Assembly: GCA_947463135.1 (NCBI GenBank)
Contig: CANHTA010000006.1
Location: 1 to 51,344 of the forward strand
Source: Gemmatimonadota bacterium
GTDB lineage: Bacteria > Gemmatimonadota > Gemmatimonadetes > Gemmatimonadales > Gemmatimonadaceae
Length of the DNA: 51,344 nt
Direction of reading: 5' to 3'
The stretch's first letter is position 1. Each line of letters opens with the position of its first letter. A program made the position numbers and the translations under genes. Positions 7,411 to 17,538 of the stretch are shown here, piece after piece. The notes under the pieces are model-generated. The model saw only the letters and a program-made list of their open reading frames with translations, was not told where the DNA came from and did no database searches.

Positions 7411-10400
7411 CTACCTCAGGTCGCCGGCGAAGAAGCGGAGCTGGAGCACCGCGCTGATAATCAGATTCGACGTCTGCCGGTTGTAGTTGCGATCGAAGTT
7501 CACCACCCGAGAGCCGGTCAAACTAAAGGTGACGAGCTCCGACAGATCGGTATCGGCGTTGAAGTTGAAGGCGCGCCGTCCGTTGTCCGTGAGGACCGAC
7601 GACGCGGTGGGAACCACCTCACCGGCGGCATTGGTGAACGAGGTACCCTGCACGATGGTTTGCGACGCCTCCTGCTGATACGACAGCGCGGTACGGACGC
7701 TCGCATTTCGCTTGGAGAAGCGCGGCGGCACCTTGAACCGTCGCGCCACATCAAAGGCCATCCGAGCGGTCTCCCCGGTGGTAAACGCACCCGGTCGCTG
7801 CTCTTCACGGTGGGTGCGATCGATGGACGCATTGGTGGTCAGTCCCCCCAGGAACGCCCAGGTGATTGCCCCGGAGAGTGGCTGGCTGCGCGCCGTGATG
7901 CGGCTGCGGTCGGCCAGTCCACCCGTTTCGTTGGGAATGACCGTGCTTTGTTCACTCACCAGGTAACGCCCGTTCACGTTCAGCATGGTGATCACTTTCC
8001 GGAATCGGGTGGGGCGCCAGCTCCAGCGCAGCGAGTAGTCCGGCTTCACCACCTGCGTACTGGTGATCACGGCCTGAAATCCATCAAGCGTGCGGCGTGT
8101 CCAGGTTTCCGTGGTGCCATTCTCCAGACGCGACTGCAGAGTGAGCGAAAACGGGAGATTCAACGACCCCGTGGCGGTAGCGCGGCGTAAGCGTCCGGCG
8201 GTGGTGGCCAGCTGTGCGTCCAATCCACGGAAGGCGTCGATGCCGCCGAGCCCCGCCTGATACCCCCACCCGGGGATGAACGCCGTGTTGTCATAGTTCG
8301 AGGTGAGACTCTGTTGCCAGGACACATCAATGGGCGCGAAGATCCTGCCAACCCGATGGGCAAGGGTCTTCTCCCCGGTGCGGGAGGTCACCAAACGTCC
8401 CACATCGAAGGTGGTCCCGGCGCTCAGCGTTTGCGCCGCCCCCAGTCGCTTTGGCAGCCGATACGCCCCCGTGGAATCCTGTGCACGCAACAGCGCGCGC
8501 GCATTGGGATCCTTGTTCAACGTAAAGGACGAGGTGAAATCCATCCGTGGACGGAGCCAGATGGCGAGTGTGGGTTGAAACTGCAGCGCTGACGTGAGCG
8601 ACCGTTCACGTTCAAGACCAAGCGTGGTGCCGAGGAACTGCAATCGCTCGGCCGATGCGGCCTGCCCCCGATCGGTGCTGTCCGGCAATACCGAGGTGGT
8701 GCGATAATCGCGCCGGTCGAGCAGCTGACGCGCATTGATGGACGCCGACAATCCCGCCGATGGACGGAACTCGAGCGTGCCACTGTTTTGCCAGATGTTG
8801 GTTAACCCATTGGCCACTTGGCCAGTGTCGGTTGGGGACTCTGCCGCCTTGGTAAACGAGGTACTGGAGTTGGCGTTACGCGCCAAAGCCGTTGACAGCC
8901 GGAACGACGAGGGCGCCCACCGGAACCGTTGGCCGCGAAAATTCCGAATGGCCTCGGTTTCACGAAGCCCGCGCGGCAACAAACGGAACAGTGCGTCAAT
9001 CACCCGCGGCAACGCGGATTCGCGACGGTCGTCGGCAAGATTGAGCGACGCACCAACGGCATAGGCGCTGGTGCTGGCCTCTTGAAATGCACTCTGCGAC
9101 TCCGCGCTGGACCAGGTCCCGTTGAGCGCCAGCCCATTCACCAATGGCGCATACCATCCAGCGGCCAGCGGCGTGGCGCGTCGCAGTGCCACCGCATAGT
9201 TGAGGCGCCGGTCGGAGGGATTCCTTAGACCATCAATGCCGCTGGCGCGCACGTCGGTGCGGTTAATGAACAACTGATTCACACCGGTACCGGCGTAGTC
9301 CACGCTGAAGGGCATGATGATGCCCAGTCGCGCCGGGAGCATCCGCTCCAGATGCAACGTGGTGCCGACACTCACCCCGCTCGTGGTGAGAAACGACGGT
9401 GTTTCATTCAGCTGACGGAAATTCGGATCACGACGACTCACGTTGACACGGAAATCGGCCAGGTCACCGGCGTTCACCGCAATCCCCAGTTCACCGGCAA
9501 ACCCGACATCATCAACCACATCGGTGAGGCGAATGTCGTTCACCCAAAGCTCGAGCGTATCGTTGCTCATGAGCGCTGTTCCCCCTCGCGGTACACTATC
9601 CACGCGAACAAGGCCAACGGCCAGCTCCTGCACACCGGCCAGGTTGGGCGGCGTGACCGTGGGATCGGCACTGTACACGATGTAGCCATCCTGACACACG
9701 GCAAAGCGACGCACGGCAACGCCGCGCGGCAATCCTGAGCGTCGAATGAGCTCGAGGTCAGCCCCGGAGCAGGACACCGAGTCCGCAGAGCCCTTCAGGA
9801 AATTGTTCTCCAGCTGTGCACGCAGGATCTGAAACTTCTGCAGATCCACGCGCACCTCAGGCTCCCATGCACTGAGTCCAGCTCCGGCATTCACCGGTGT
9901 GCGATACATGTAGAAGTTGTTCTCATCACGGCCCAGCTTCACGTAGCCGTTTAACTCCCCATTTTGCCCCCATCCATTACCGCGGCCGCGCATCCACAAC
10001 CGGAGGGTCTTGTAGCCCATGAAGGTTTTCGTTCCTTCCTGAAAGCGGAAGAACGCCTCGGCGCGGTCGAAGGGACGGAACTGCCGACCGGGAATGCCCG
10101 CCTGTAACCGGAGGGCACGCTCGTTCACCTGCACGCGATTGTTCTCGTAGCCGGTTTGTCGATTTTCGGGTGCTTCAATCACTCCCGGTGGTGGGGTGTA
10201 AGGAACCAACGACGTGGAGTCGAGGGTGCCAATCACACTGGCAATGACGTACCCACCCACAACACCGGCGGAGTCACCGGCCATTCCTGACAGCGGTTCA
10301 ACACTGCGCTTAAGCCACGGCGCGCCCACCAGACGGAGTCGCGTGAGCGCGACCCGCACAAAGGCGTCGTCGGCCGATGCCGCGCTCGACACCATGGTGA

Positions 10401-13400
10401 GTCGCAAGGCGCGCATCCGTCGATCGTTGGGGGCGTTTTGCTCTTCAAGCGGTGCGCGCCAATTAAGGCGCACCTGCACCCAGCATAGCGAGTCGCTCAC
10501 CACCCCGGCCGCGCTGGAGTCCTTCTGTTGATAGCACTTCCCAACCCGGGTCCAATTGCGTTGGTCGGCCAGATCAACCACAAAGCGCTTGTACTGCTCT
10601 TGATCGATGGCCGCATCCGGGATGTTGAGTTGCCCGTCCAGATCGATGTCTTCTTCGTCGAGTCGGTTATTGCGGGCCCCACAGTTGGCGCGGCTGTCCC
10701 CCAAGACCTGTACGATCTGCACCGCTTGAGTGCAAATGGCCACGCGGTTTTGCGTGGTGGTGACTGGCGACGGGCCGGTTCGGTTGACCACCACCAGGGT
10801 ATCGGCCACATCACCCGGTAACCCCTTGTCGTTTTCCGCCGCATTGAAGGCACGTGAAAACGGATCGCGTTCGGAATCAAAGCGGTCAAAACCCACCAGC
10901 CGCTTGCCCCGGTACGTGGAATCGGCAGGAAGTCCCGGGCGCGCCGGTGGCCTCACGGTGAGGGTTTCAGGGGCAAACGCCAGGCTGTTCTCGCTGATGT
11001 CACCGAAGTCGAAGACCAGCGTGGGGTTGCGTGAAACTTTCGACGCCTCCGACTGCACGAGCGCGAAAAACTCAATGTTTTCCGTCCGCGAGAGATCGGC
11101 ACCGCTGGGGTTGATGACCGTGCGCAGCGAACGCCAGCGTCTCCCGGTTGGGGTGTTGCCAACCAAGCTGTTGTCACCAATCGTCCACGCAAACCGTCGC
11201 GTGGCGGTACCGGATTCGAAATCGAAAATCCCGCCGGTTTTGAGTGGATACAACGTCATCCACAGCAACTGCTCTGGTGCCTGCACCCCGCCACCAACAA
11301 TGCGCACCGAGGGATCGATTTGCTGAATGTTGAATTGAATGAAGTTGCCCGCGACATCCACGCCGTTATTCTGAAAGGCCAACGTGGCTGCCCGGTTCAC
11401 GGCAAATCCGTTGCTGCCGAAGCGTGTTGCCAGCGCATTGCCCAACGACGGTCGCGAACTGAAGTACCACGCGCCCTCGGATAAGGACACGGTGGGGATC
11501 GCGCCCTCGCCCTCGAACGATTCGATGTACGCTTGGCCCGCCGCGTTGGGCTGCGGTTTGCTCATCGCAAATTCGCCTTGCACGCTCACCCGTGACGCGG
11601 TGCGGCTTGGCGTGAAGGGCAGCTTGCCGAGGGCGCGAGTAAGGAGCGGTGCGTCCCACACCAAGTTCCCGGTTACGCCGGCCACCAGAGAACCCACCGG
11701 TTCGAATCCCAGGGGTGGACGGTTAAAGCCCGAGCGCTGACTCTGTGAAATGGCGGTAAACGCCAGCTGCCCATTCTCCAGCGGGAATTGCGACGCGAAG
11801 CCGAGGATGGTGGTGGGGGCCGCGGCAAAGAGCGGATTTTCCTCGTAGCGAACCGACACCTGGCGGGGCGACGCGAACAACGTATCGGGGCGATTGAAGG
11901 TGATCATGCCGAGATCGTAGTCGATCTGATAGTCCGTCTCCTTCACCAGCAGGCGACCATCAAGGGAGACCCGCTCGGAATTCGGACGCACCTGAATCGT
12001 GCTCAGCTTGATGGATTGCGCCCCGCCGCCACCTTCCGAGAGATAGCTGGCCACCATGCGATAGATGACCTGTGGCCGTTGCGCCGAATACAGGTACTCA
12101 TTGGGGTACCGATACAGCGTATCGTTGGCCGGATTCGCGAGCGGTTGCGCCAAGCCGCTGCGGGCGAAGGGCTGTACCGACGGATAGAACACGAAGTAGT
12201 CGCGGATCAGCTTCTGCGTTCCGGAGCCGCCGGCGAACGAGGCAAGCTGGTTGGGATCGTTGGGGCGCGGCCACACGCGATTCTCCACGTCAAAGACCGC
12301 GGAGTTGGTGGCCTGCGACAACCCGAAGAGTTGCAGGTAGGTCTCACCACGGGAGGTGTTGATTGGCTTTTCCTGGTCCCCCGACGTGCCGGTGACGAGC
12401 TTGAGCTTGATGGTCTGGCGTTGCAGATCGTCTCCGCCAAGACGGTACACCGATTTGAGTTCGCGAAGAAAATAGGCGGGGTTCGTGGGCTGCAGTTCCG
12501 GTTCCCAGAGCAGGTTGGCAAACTGCGGCTCCGAGGTGAATTCAATATCGGGGGTGCCACCGGTGCTCACGTTGCGTGCCGCCACGCCGTTGACGTTCAC
12601 TTCGTAGGCAACGGCCAGCCGCTCATTGTTGGGATTGAGCGGACGCACCAACGCGATCCAGAGCTGGGACGGATCCACGTAGTAGTCGACGTTCTCGCGC
12701 AGCACCTCGTAAATCTGCCGCAGCGGATTGCGCGCGCCTCGAACCGAGAACTGTGGCCCGCGGGGGTTTTGGTTGGCGGCGCCGATGAACTGGCGATAGA
12801 CGTACAACCGTGCCGGCCGCACGGAATCGGGGAGTGCGGCGGCCAGCTGCTGCATTTGCTGGCGGTTGAGCAGATCGATGTTGGGATAGCCGCCCAGCAG
12901 TCGCGGATCCACGGTAAAAAAGAAGCGGCGTGTTTCCACCTGAATGTCTTCGATGACGCGATCCACCTGCTGTTGGGAGCGCTCCCCAATGGTGAAGACG
13001 TTGTCTTTGGAGACATTCCCCTTTTGTTGCGCCACAATGGAGGTGTAGCGCATGGGCCCGATCTGTCCGGTGGCTTGAATCCCGTAGTTGCCCGAGGGGA
13101 TACCGGAGGTGAGGAATCGTGAGGCCGGCGGCTGAAAGGTGACATTACCAACTTCCAGCGTTTGCAACGCTTCGTCCGACTTCCCTTGGTAGCGTACGGA
13201 GATGTTGTTGGACGCGTCGAATTCGCGTTGTGAGTCGTAGTCCACATTCACGAACACCCGATCGGCGACGACGCCTCCCGTGCGCACATTGAACTGAAAG
13301 TCGAAGGCCGGCTGGAAGATGCCGAAGCAGTTGTTGCCGAGAATCGTGAGCTGGGCCGTGGTGCATCGCTCGTTGCGGCTGCGCTGCACCTTGGACTCAA

Positions 13401-13983
13401 GGCGCGAGTTGAGCGCGATCCCGAGGTCACCAATGTCATCCAGCAGGTCAGCGGCGAGCTGTGTGGCGGCATCGGCGCCGCTGCCGCTGGCGGGGCGACG
13501 CAGCGGACCGATTGGGACGAGCGCTCCCGGAGGGGGCGCGCTGTCCGGCCGCTCGGCGACCAGGGTGGGAATGGGGGCCGAGAGCCCGCGCACCAGCGAT
13601 TGGCGCCAACGGGCCGCAATCCGCTCCTCATGTCGGCGACGGGCTTGGGCCACCGCACGGTCCGCAACGCGAGCGGGGTCTGGCCTGAGCGCCGTAGCCA
13701 CGCCAAAGAGCCCGAGTGCGGGGGGGAGCTTGAGCCGCAGGGTATCGACCGCGAGACGCGCCCCTGCGGGCAGTACAGCCGAACGGGGGACGGCATCCTG
13801 CGCTGCCAGCGGCGACGCCAGAGCAGACGCAGCCGAAAACAGGACAGCCGACAGGGCCATGGAGCGAGCCATAGGCCATGCGGCGAGCACCCAAGTCTGG
13901 AGCTGCCGGCGCACCGAACTCCGTTCGTGGGGTATCAGCGGCCATCGCTGGCGCCGCCGTACGGTCAAAGACTGCGAGCGCAT
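7411..13983 (-). CDS. sprA: SprA-like giant outer-membrane protein (type IX secretion translocon family)
   Basis: 2190 residues, by far the largest gene here. A hydrophobic segment (42-61, ALSAVLFSAASALASPLA) ending in AAQ-D looks like a signal peptide. Its natural start would be ATG 13872, whereas ATG 13983 has a weak AAGAG nine bases upstream; I report the longer frame. From about residue 200 the sequence reads as SprA/Sov: GIFQPAFDFQFNVRTGG, FVNVDYDSQREFD, ISVRYQGKSDEALQTLEVGN, a SGIPSGNYGIQATGQIG stretch and IVAQQKGN. The rest alternates beta strands and long loops, as expected for a very large beta-barrel. In Flavobacterium SprA forms a 36-strand pore exporting proteins with type IX signals. 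The length is somewhat below the roughly 2400 residues of that protein. It is divergent from lptF, with only 62 bases between. Family membership is confident; a working type IX system here is inference. Confidence 0.85.
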   Translation of the reverse strand: MRSQSLTVRRRQRWPLIPHERSSVRRQLQTWVLAAWPMARSMALSAVLFSAASALASPLAAQDAVPRSAVLPAGARLAVDTLRLKLPPALGLFGVATALRPDPARVADRAVAQARRRHEERIAARWRQSLVRGLSAPIPTLVAERPDSAPPPGALVPIGPLRRPASGSGADAATQLAADLLDDIGDLGIALNSRLESKVQRSRNERCTTAQLTILGNNCFGIFQPAFDFQFNVRTGGVVADRVFVNVDYDSQREFDASNNISVRYQGKSDEALQTLEVGNVTFQPPASRFLTSGIPSGNYGIQATGQIGPMRYTSIVAQQKGNVSKDNVFTIGERSQQQVDRVIEDIQVETRRFFFTVDPRLLGGYPNIDLLNRQQMQQLAAALPDSVRPARLYVYRQFIGAANQNPRGPQFSVRGARNPLRQIYEVLRENVDYYVDPSQLWIALVRPLNPNNERLAVAYEVNVNGVAARNVSTGGTPDIEFTSEPQFANLLWEPELQPTNPAYFLRELKSVYRLGGDDLQRQTIKLKLVTGTSGDQEKPINTSRGETYLQLFGLSQATNSAVFDVENRVWPRPNDPNQLASFAGGSGTQKLIRDYFVFYPSVQPFARSGLAQPLANPANDTLYRYPNEYLYSAQRPQVIYRMVASYLSEGGGGAQSIKLSTIQVRPNSERVSLDGRLLVKETDYQIDYDLGMITFNRPDTLFASPRQVSVRYEENPLFAAAPTTILGFASQFPLENGQLAFTAISQSQRSGFNRPPLGFEPVGSLVAGVTGNLVWDAPLLTRALGKLPFTPSRTASRVSVQGEFAMSKPQPNAAGQAYIESFEGEGAIPTVSLSEGAWYFSSRPSLGNALATRFGSNGFAVNRAATLAFQNNGVDVAGNFIQFNIQQIDPSVRIVGGGVQAPEQLLWMTLYPLKTGGIFDFESGTATRRFAWTIGDNSLVGNTPTGRRWRSLRTVINPSGADLSRTENIEFFALVQSEASKVSRNPTLVFDFGDISENSLAFAPETLTVRPPARPGLPADSTYRGKRLVGFDRFDSERDPFSRAFNAAENDKGLPGDVADTLVVVNRTGPSPVTTTQNRVAICTQAVQIVQVLGDSRANCGARNNRLDEEDIDLDGQLNIPDAAIDQEQYKRFVVDLADQRNWTRVGKCYQQKDSSAAGVVSDSLCWVQVRLNWRAPLEEQNAPNDRRMRALRLTMVSSAASADDAFVRVALTRLRLVGAPWLKRSVEPLSGMAGDSAGVVGGYVIASVIGTLDSTSLVPYTPPPGVIEAPENRQTGYENNRVQVNERALRLQAGIPGRQFRPFDRAEAFFRFQEGTKTFMGYKTLRLWMRGRGNGWGQNGELNGYVKLGRDENNFYMYRTPVNAGAGLSAWEPEVRVDLQKFQILRAQLENNFLKGSADSVSCSGADLELIRRSGLPRGVAVRRFAVCQDGYIVYSADPTVTPPNLAGVQELAVGLVRVDSVPRGGTALMSNDTLELWVNDIRLTDVVDDVGFAGELGIAVNAGDLADFRVNVSRRDPNFRQLNETPSFLTTSGVSVGTTLHLERMLPARLGIIMPFSVDYAGTGVNQLFINRTDVRASGIDGLRNPSDRRLNYAVALRRATPLAAGWYAPLVNGLALNGTWSSAESQSAFQEASTSAYAVGASLNLADDRRESALPRVIDALFRLLPRGLRETEAIRNFRGQRFRWAPSSFRLSTALARNANSSTSFTKAAESPTDTGQVANGLTNIWQNSGTLEFRPSAGLSASINARQLLDRRDYRTTSVLPDSTDRGQAASAERLQFLGTTLGLERERSLTSALQFQPTLAIWLRPRMDFTSSFTLNKDPNARALLRAQDSTGAYRLPKRLGAAQTLSAGTTFDVGRLVTSRTGEKTLAHRVGRIFAPIDVSWQQSLTSNYDNTAFIPGWGYQAGLGGIDAFRGLDAQLATTAGRLRRATATGSLNLPFSLTLQSRLENGTTETWTRRTLDGFQAVITSTQVVKPDYSLRWSWRPTRFRKVITMLNVNGRYLVSEQSTVIPNETGGLADRSRITARSQPLSGAITWAFLGGLTTNASIDRTHREEQRPGAFTTGETARMAFDVARRFKVPPRFSKRNASVRTALSYQQEASQTIVQGTSFTNAAGEVVPTASSVLTDNGRRAFNFNADTDLSELVTFSLTGSRVVNFDRNYNRQTSNLIISAVLQLRFFAGDLR

Positions 13984-14045
13984 TTTTATCGACTCTTGGC
14001 CGACGCGCCCTTGATAATGCGGGTGGTCACCACGGAATTTACGTC

Positions 14046-15641
14046 GTGAAGCTTGCTACCCGCTATATCGTGCGCGAGCACGTCGGCCCCCTCCTGTTCG
14101 CGCTCACCGCGCTGACGTCGCTGCTCATGCTGCAGTACGTCGCGCGTCAGCTCGCCAATCTGGCCGGGAAGGGGCTCCCGTGGTCGGCGATCGGGAAATT
14201 CTTCGTGCTCTCGCTGCCCTTTACCGTGGCGATGACCATGCCGATGGCGGTGTTGGTGGCCACGTTGTTCACCTTCGGTCGCATGGCCGCGGAGCATGAG
14301 ATCACCGCCTTCAAGGCCAGCGGTGTCCGCGTCCGCATCCTCATGCTGCCGGTGCTGAGCTGCGCGCTCCTGCTCTCGATCGCGATGGTGGCCTTCAATG
14401 ATCAGGTGCTGCCACGCGCCAATCATGAATTGCGCATTCTCCAAGGCGATATCGCGAAAACCAAGCCCACGCTGGCCTTGCGCGATCAGGCGATGAACGC
14501 GATTACCGACCAGTTCTTCCTGCGCATTGCCCGCAGCAATGCCAGCACGAATAAGATGTACGATGTGGTGATTTACGACCTCACCAAGGGACCCGAGCGC
14601 AAGACGATCTATGCCGACAGCGGGGTCTTCTCGTTAACCCCCAATGGGCAGGACCTGCTGCTGCAGCTGTTTGACGGCTACTCGCAGGAGTTTGTCCGTG
14701 GTGACCCGAAACGGTTACAGCGCAGCTTCTTCATTGACCAAACCGTGAAGGTGCGTGGGATCACTCGCGGCTTCGAAAGTACGAGCAACGATGATTTCCG
14801 AAGCGACCGGGAAATGACGGTGTGCGAAATGCACCGACGCTACCGTGCCGACGCGATGGAGTTCCGTCGGCTGCGGCAGGAATACATCATGTATGCCAGC
14901 CGGCTCGTGGCGCCGGGGACGAAAACGCTGCGGGCGCCGCGCGACCGCCCGGCCAGCGAGGGGCTGGCGCAGTTCTATTGCGTGACGTTGCCGTCACTGT
15001 TCCTCCCCAAGCGGGCGAAGGCGCAGGCAATCGTGCCGCTTGATACGGTTCCGCGTCTAACGGTTCCAACCGACTCAACGCGGCAGGACACCGTGGCGGC
15101 CTTGCCGCCCGTGCCGCCGCCGGCGGTCACGATACCGGCTCCGCCGGTGGTGGACTCCGTCTCAATGAACCGGGGCGCCATGAATGCCGCCGAGTCGCAG
15201 CTTTTGGTGTCGCGGGAAGCGCTGGACAGCCTCACGGTGGAAATCCATAAGAAGTTTGCGCTCTCCTTTGCCTGTTTTGTGTTCGTGCTGTTTGGTCCGC
15301 CCATTGCCCTGCGCTTTCCTCGCGGTGGCGTGGGGGTCACGATTGGCGTGAGCATTGGCGTGTTCGGCCTCTATTACATCTGCCTGATGGGCGGTGAGGC
15401 CTTGGCCGACAAAGGCCTCGTGCCCGCCTCAATCGCGATGTGGATTGCCAACGCCATGTTTACGTTCGCGGGGGTGCTCCTCCTGTGGCGGGTAGAGTCC
15501 ACCACCGATACGTCGCGCGGCGGTGGGCTTCGGGACTGGTGGGCAGATCGTGGCGCGCGTCGCGCGCTGGCGGCGCAGATACAGCGGGAGCGTGCCGCGA
15601 CGCGCAACGGCCATGAACCGACACCGGTGGCAGGCGCGTGA
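14046..15641 (+). CDS. lptF: LPS export permease LptF with a long periplasmic insertion
   Basis: 531 residues from GTG 14046, which has GGAA eight bases upstream; the frame is open further upstream, but that part does not look like protein. Three N-terminal membrane helices (about 13-34, 52-74, 97-116) and three C-terminal ones (404-422, 430-449, 462-482) flank the periplasmic jelly-roll domain, as in LptF/YjgP. The motif EHEITAFKASGV after helix 2 is typical. Known LptF proteins have about 360-400 residues. The excess here is a segment at about 285-395 (VPPPAVTIPAPPVV is its core) plus a basic C-terminal tail. With LptG and LptB, LptF forms the ABC permease that extracts LPS from the inner membrane. 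Its stop overlaps the lptG start by four bases (GTGA). Confidence 0.9.
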   Translation: MKLATRYIVREHVGPLLFALTALTSLLMLQYVARQLANLAGKGLPWSAIGKFFVLSLPFTVAMTMPMAVLVATLFTFGRMAAEHEITAFKASGVRVRILMLPVLSCALLLSIAMVAFNDQVLPRANHELRILQGDIAKTKPTLALRDQAMNAITDQFFLRIARSNASTNKMYDVVIYDLTKGPERKTIYADSGVFSLTPNGQDLLLQLFDGYSQEFVRGDPKRLQRSFFIDQTVKVRGITRGFESTSNDDFRSDREMTVCEMHRRYRADAMEFRRLRQEYIMYASRLVAPGTKTLRAPRDRPASEGLAQFYCVTLPSLFLPKRAKAQAIVPLDTVPRLTVPTDSTRQDTVAALPPVPPPAVTIPAPPVVDSVSMNRGAMNAAESQLLVSREALDSLTVEIHKKFALSFACFVFVLFGPPIALRFPRGGVGVTIGVSIGVFGLYYICLMGGEALADKGLVPASIAMWIANAMFTFAGVLLLWRVESTTDTSRGGGLRDWWADRGARRALAAQIQRERAATRNGHEPTPVAGA

Positions 15642-16723
15642 GTCGACGCCTCATCACGCCTCTCGACCGGTACGTGGCGGCCGAATTTGCACGCATTTTC
15701 ACGGTCACCACACTGGGCTTCCCCGTGTTGGTGTTTGTGATCGATCTGGTCGATAATCTGCGCAAGTACACCGAGCGTCAGTTGACGTTGAAGGCGGTGG
15801 CGTTGAGCTATCTGTACTGGATTCCCGACACGCTGTTCATGGTGCTCCCCGCCGCGGTGCTGTTTGCCACCGTCTTCTCAATTGGGACCTTCACGCGATA
15901 CTCCGAGATTTCTGCCGCCAAAGCGTCCGGCATCAGCTTTTATCGCTTCATTGCCCCCATCCTGTTCATGGCCACGATTGCCATGGGCATTGATCTGGTC
16001 TTTGCCGAACTGGCACCGCCGGCCAATGCCGAGCGGCTGAAGCTGCTGGCCGGGAAGGGACAGGATCGCGACAACAATCGCTACAACTTCGCCTTTGCCA
16101 GTGAAACCGGGCGGGTGTACCGCATTTATACGCTCGACGTGAAACAGCGCCTGCTGGAGAATGTTGAGCTGGAGGAGCGGGGATCGGTGAAGCAGCCGGG
16201 GCTCCTCGTGGCGGCCCGAACGGCGGCGTGGAGCGGACCGCGTGGATGGGTACTGAAGTCGGGGTTGATGCACGTGGTACTCTCCGACTCCACCGACCGG
16301 GCGGTGGCCTTCGACTCCCTCGTTGACCGGCAGTTTACCGAATCACCGCAGGATCTCCAGGCCACCGAGCGACAGCCCAGCGAAATGAACTTCGCCGACC
16401 TGACCCGTTTCATCACCGCGCTCGAGCGCTCAGGGGCCGATGTGAATCTGCTTCGGGTGGAACGCATGCTGAAGTTGGCGATTCCGGTAACCTGTCTCAT
16501 TATTGCGCTCTTCGGCGCACCACTGGCCACCAGTTCCCAGCGCGGCGGGGCCGCGTACGGGATCGCGGTGAGCCTGGCCACCACTATTCTTTTTCTCGTG
16601 CTGATTCAGTTGACGAAAGCGATTGGCGGAAAGGGGCTCATGCCCCCGGATATCGCGGCGTGGGTTCCCAACATGGCGTGTGGGCTGTTTGCCCTGGTGC
16701 TGCTGGCGCGGGTGCGTACCTGA
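15638..16723 (+). CDS. lptG: LPS export permease LptG
   Basis: 361 residues, a normal LptG/YjgQ length. It begins with ITPLDRYVAAEFARIF, the expected amphipathic start before helix 1. RYSEISAAKASGISFYRF is the conserved cytoplasmic coupling region after helix 2. A periplasmic domain (about 125-280) is followed by three C-terminal helices, the first starting at VERMLKLAIPVTCLIIALFG and the last in the AAWVPNMACGLFALVLL segment. GTG 15638 overlaps the lptF stop, and the stop TGA shares its A with the mlaE ATG. It pairs with LptF in the transporter that loads LPS onto the periplasmic bridge. The lptB ATPase and lptA/lptC are not in the window. Confidence 0.92.
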   Translation: MSRRLITPLDRYVAAEFARIFTVTTLGFPVLVFVIDLVDNLRKYTERQLTLKAVALSYLYWIPDTLFMVLPAAVLFATVFSIGTFTRYSEISAAKASGISFYRFIAPILFMATIAMGIDLVFAELAPPANAERLKLLAGKGQDRDNNRYNFAFASETGRVYRIYTLDVKQRLLENVELEERGSVKQPGLLVAARTAAWSGPRGWVLKSGLMHVVLSDSTDRAVAFDSLVDRQFTESPQDLQATERQPSEMNFADLTRFITALERSGADVNLLRVERMLKLAIPVTCLIIALFGAPLATSSQRGGAAYGIAVSLATTILFLVLIQLTKAIGGKGLMPPDIAAWVPNMACGLFALVLLARVRT

Positions 16724-17517
16724 TGCTTGGCGTGAGCGTCCTCGCCGAGAGCGCGGAGCGCCGCACGGCCGGTATGTTGCGCGCGCTGGGGAAGCGGGCG
16801 TATTTCGCCCGGGATATCGTGCGCGGGGTGCGAGACCCGGAAACATGGGTGCCCGAGACCATCCGCCAGATGCGCACCATGGGGGTGGAATCGGTACTGC
16901 TCACCATGATCGTGGCCGGCTTTCTGGGCGGGGTAACGGCGTTCCAGACGCGCTACCAGCTCTTCCCCGGCGTGCAGCTGTCGGTGGTGGGGCTGATCAC
17001 CCGGCAGAGTATTGTCCTGGAACTTGGCCCGCTGCTGACCGCGCTGGTGCTCACCGGTCGCGTGGGCGCCCGCATGACCGCCGAGATCGGCACCATGCGG
17101 GTGACCGAGCAGATCGACGCCCTCGAAACGTTGTCCTTTGACCCGGTCGCGTATCTCGCCCTGCCCCGCGTGCTGTCGGGGATCGTGATGCTCCCGGCGC
17201 TCGTGATTCTGGCCAACGCCACCGCCATTGCCAGTGCGTGGATCATTCTGATCACCTCCACCGACGTGCGTACCGATGATTTCGTGGCCGGGCTGCGTTT
17301 GGCCTTTACCTCGTTCCAGGTGGTCTATTCGCTGATTAAGGCCTTCCTGTTCGGTGCGGCCATCTCGTTCGTCTGTTCGTACGAGGGCTACGTCACCGAA
17401 GCGGGCGCCGAGGGGGTGGGGCGATCCACCGCCCTGGCGGTCGTCATCGCGTCGGTCAGCATTCTGGTACTCGACGCCCTCGTAGCAGCCGTCCTTGCTC
17501 CCTTCATTCAAGCCTAG
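16723..17517 (+). CDS. mlaE: MlaE-family lipid ABC transporter permease
   Basis: 264 residues from ATG 16723, which overlaps the lptG stop (TGATG). Conserved MlaE/YrbE features are clear: MTIVAGFLGGVTAFQTRYQ-like helix region, SIVLELGPLLTALVLTGRVG, ARMTAEIGTMRVTEQIDALE, and FVCSYEGYVTEAGAEGVGRS near the end. About five membrane helices are visible. MlaE is the inner-membrane permease of the MCE system that moves phospholipids between the membranes. It is followed 21 bases later by the MCE substrate-binding gene, but no ATPase gene (mlaF) is present on either side. The partner ATPase must come from elsewhere in the genome. Confidence 0.93.
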   Translation: MLGVSVLAESAERRTAGMLRALGKRAYFARDIVRGVRDPETWVPETIRQMRTMGVESVLLTMIVAGFLGGVTAFQTRYQLFPGVQLSVVGLITRQSIVLELGPLLTALVLTGRVGARMTAEIGTMRVTEQIDALETLSFDPVAYLALPRVLSGIVMLPALVILANATAIASAWIILITSTDVRTDDFVAGLRLAFTSFQVVYSLIKAFLFGAAISFVCSYEGYVTEAGAEGVGRSTALAVVIASVSILVLDALVAAVLAPFIQA

Positions 17518-17538
17518 CGGCTTGCTTTCACTCTTTCC

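Noticed and set aside
11788-13122. A 444-residue plus-strand frame opposite sprA
   Set aside because: It lies wholly antisense to the SprA gene. The product is rich in His, Arg and Gly with no domain, typical of antisense frames in GC-rich DNA.
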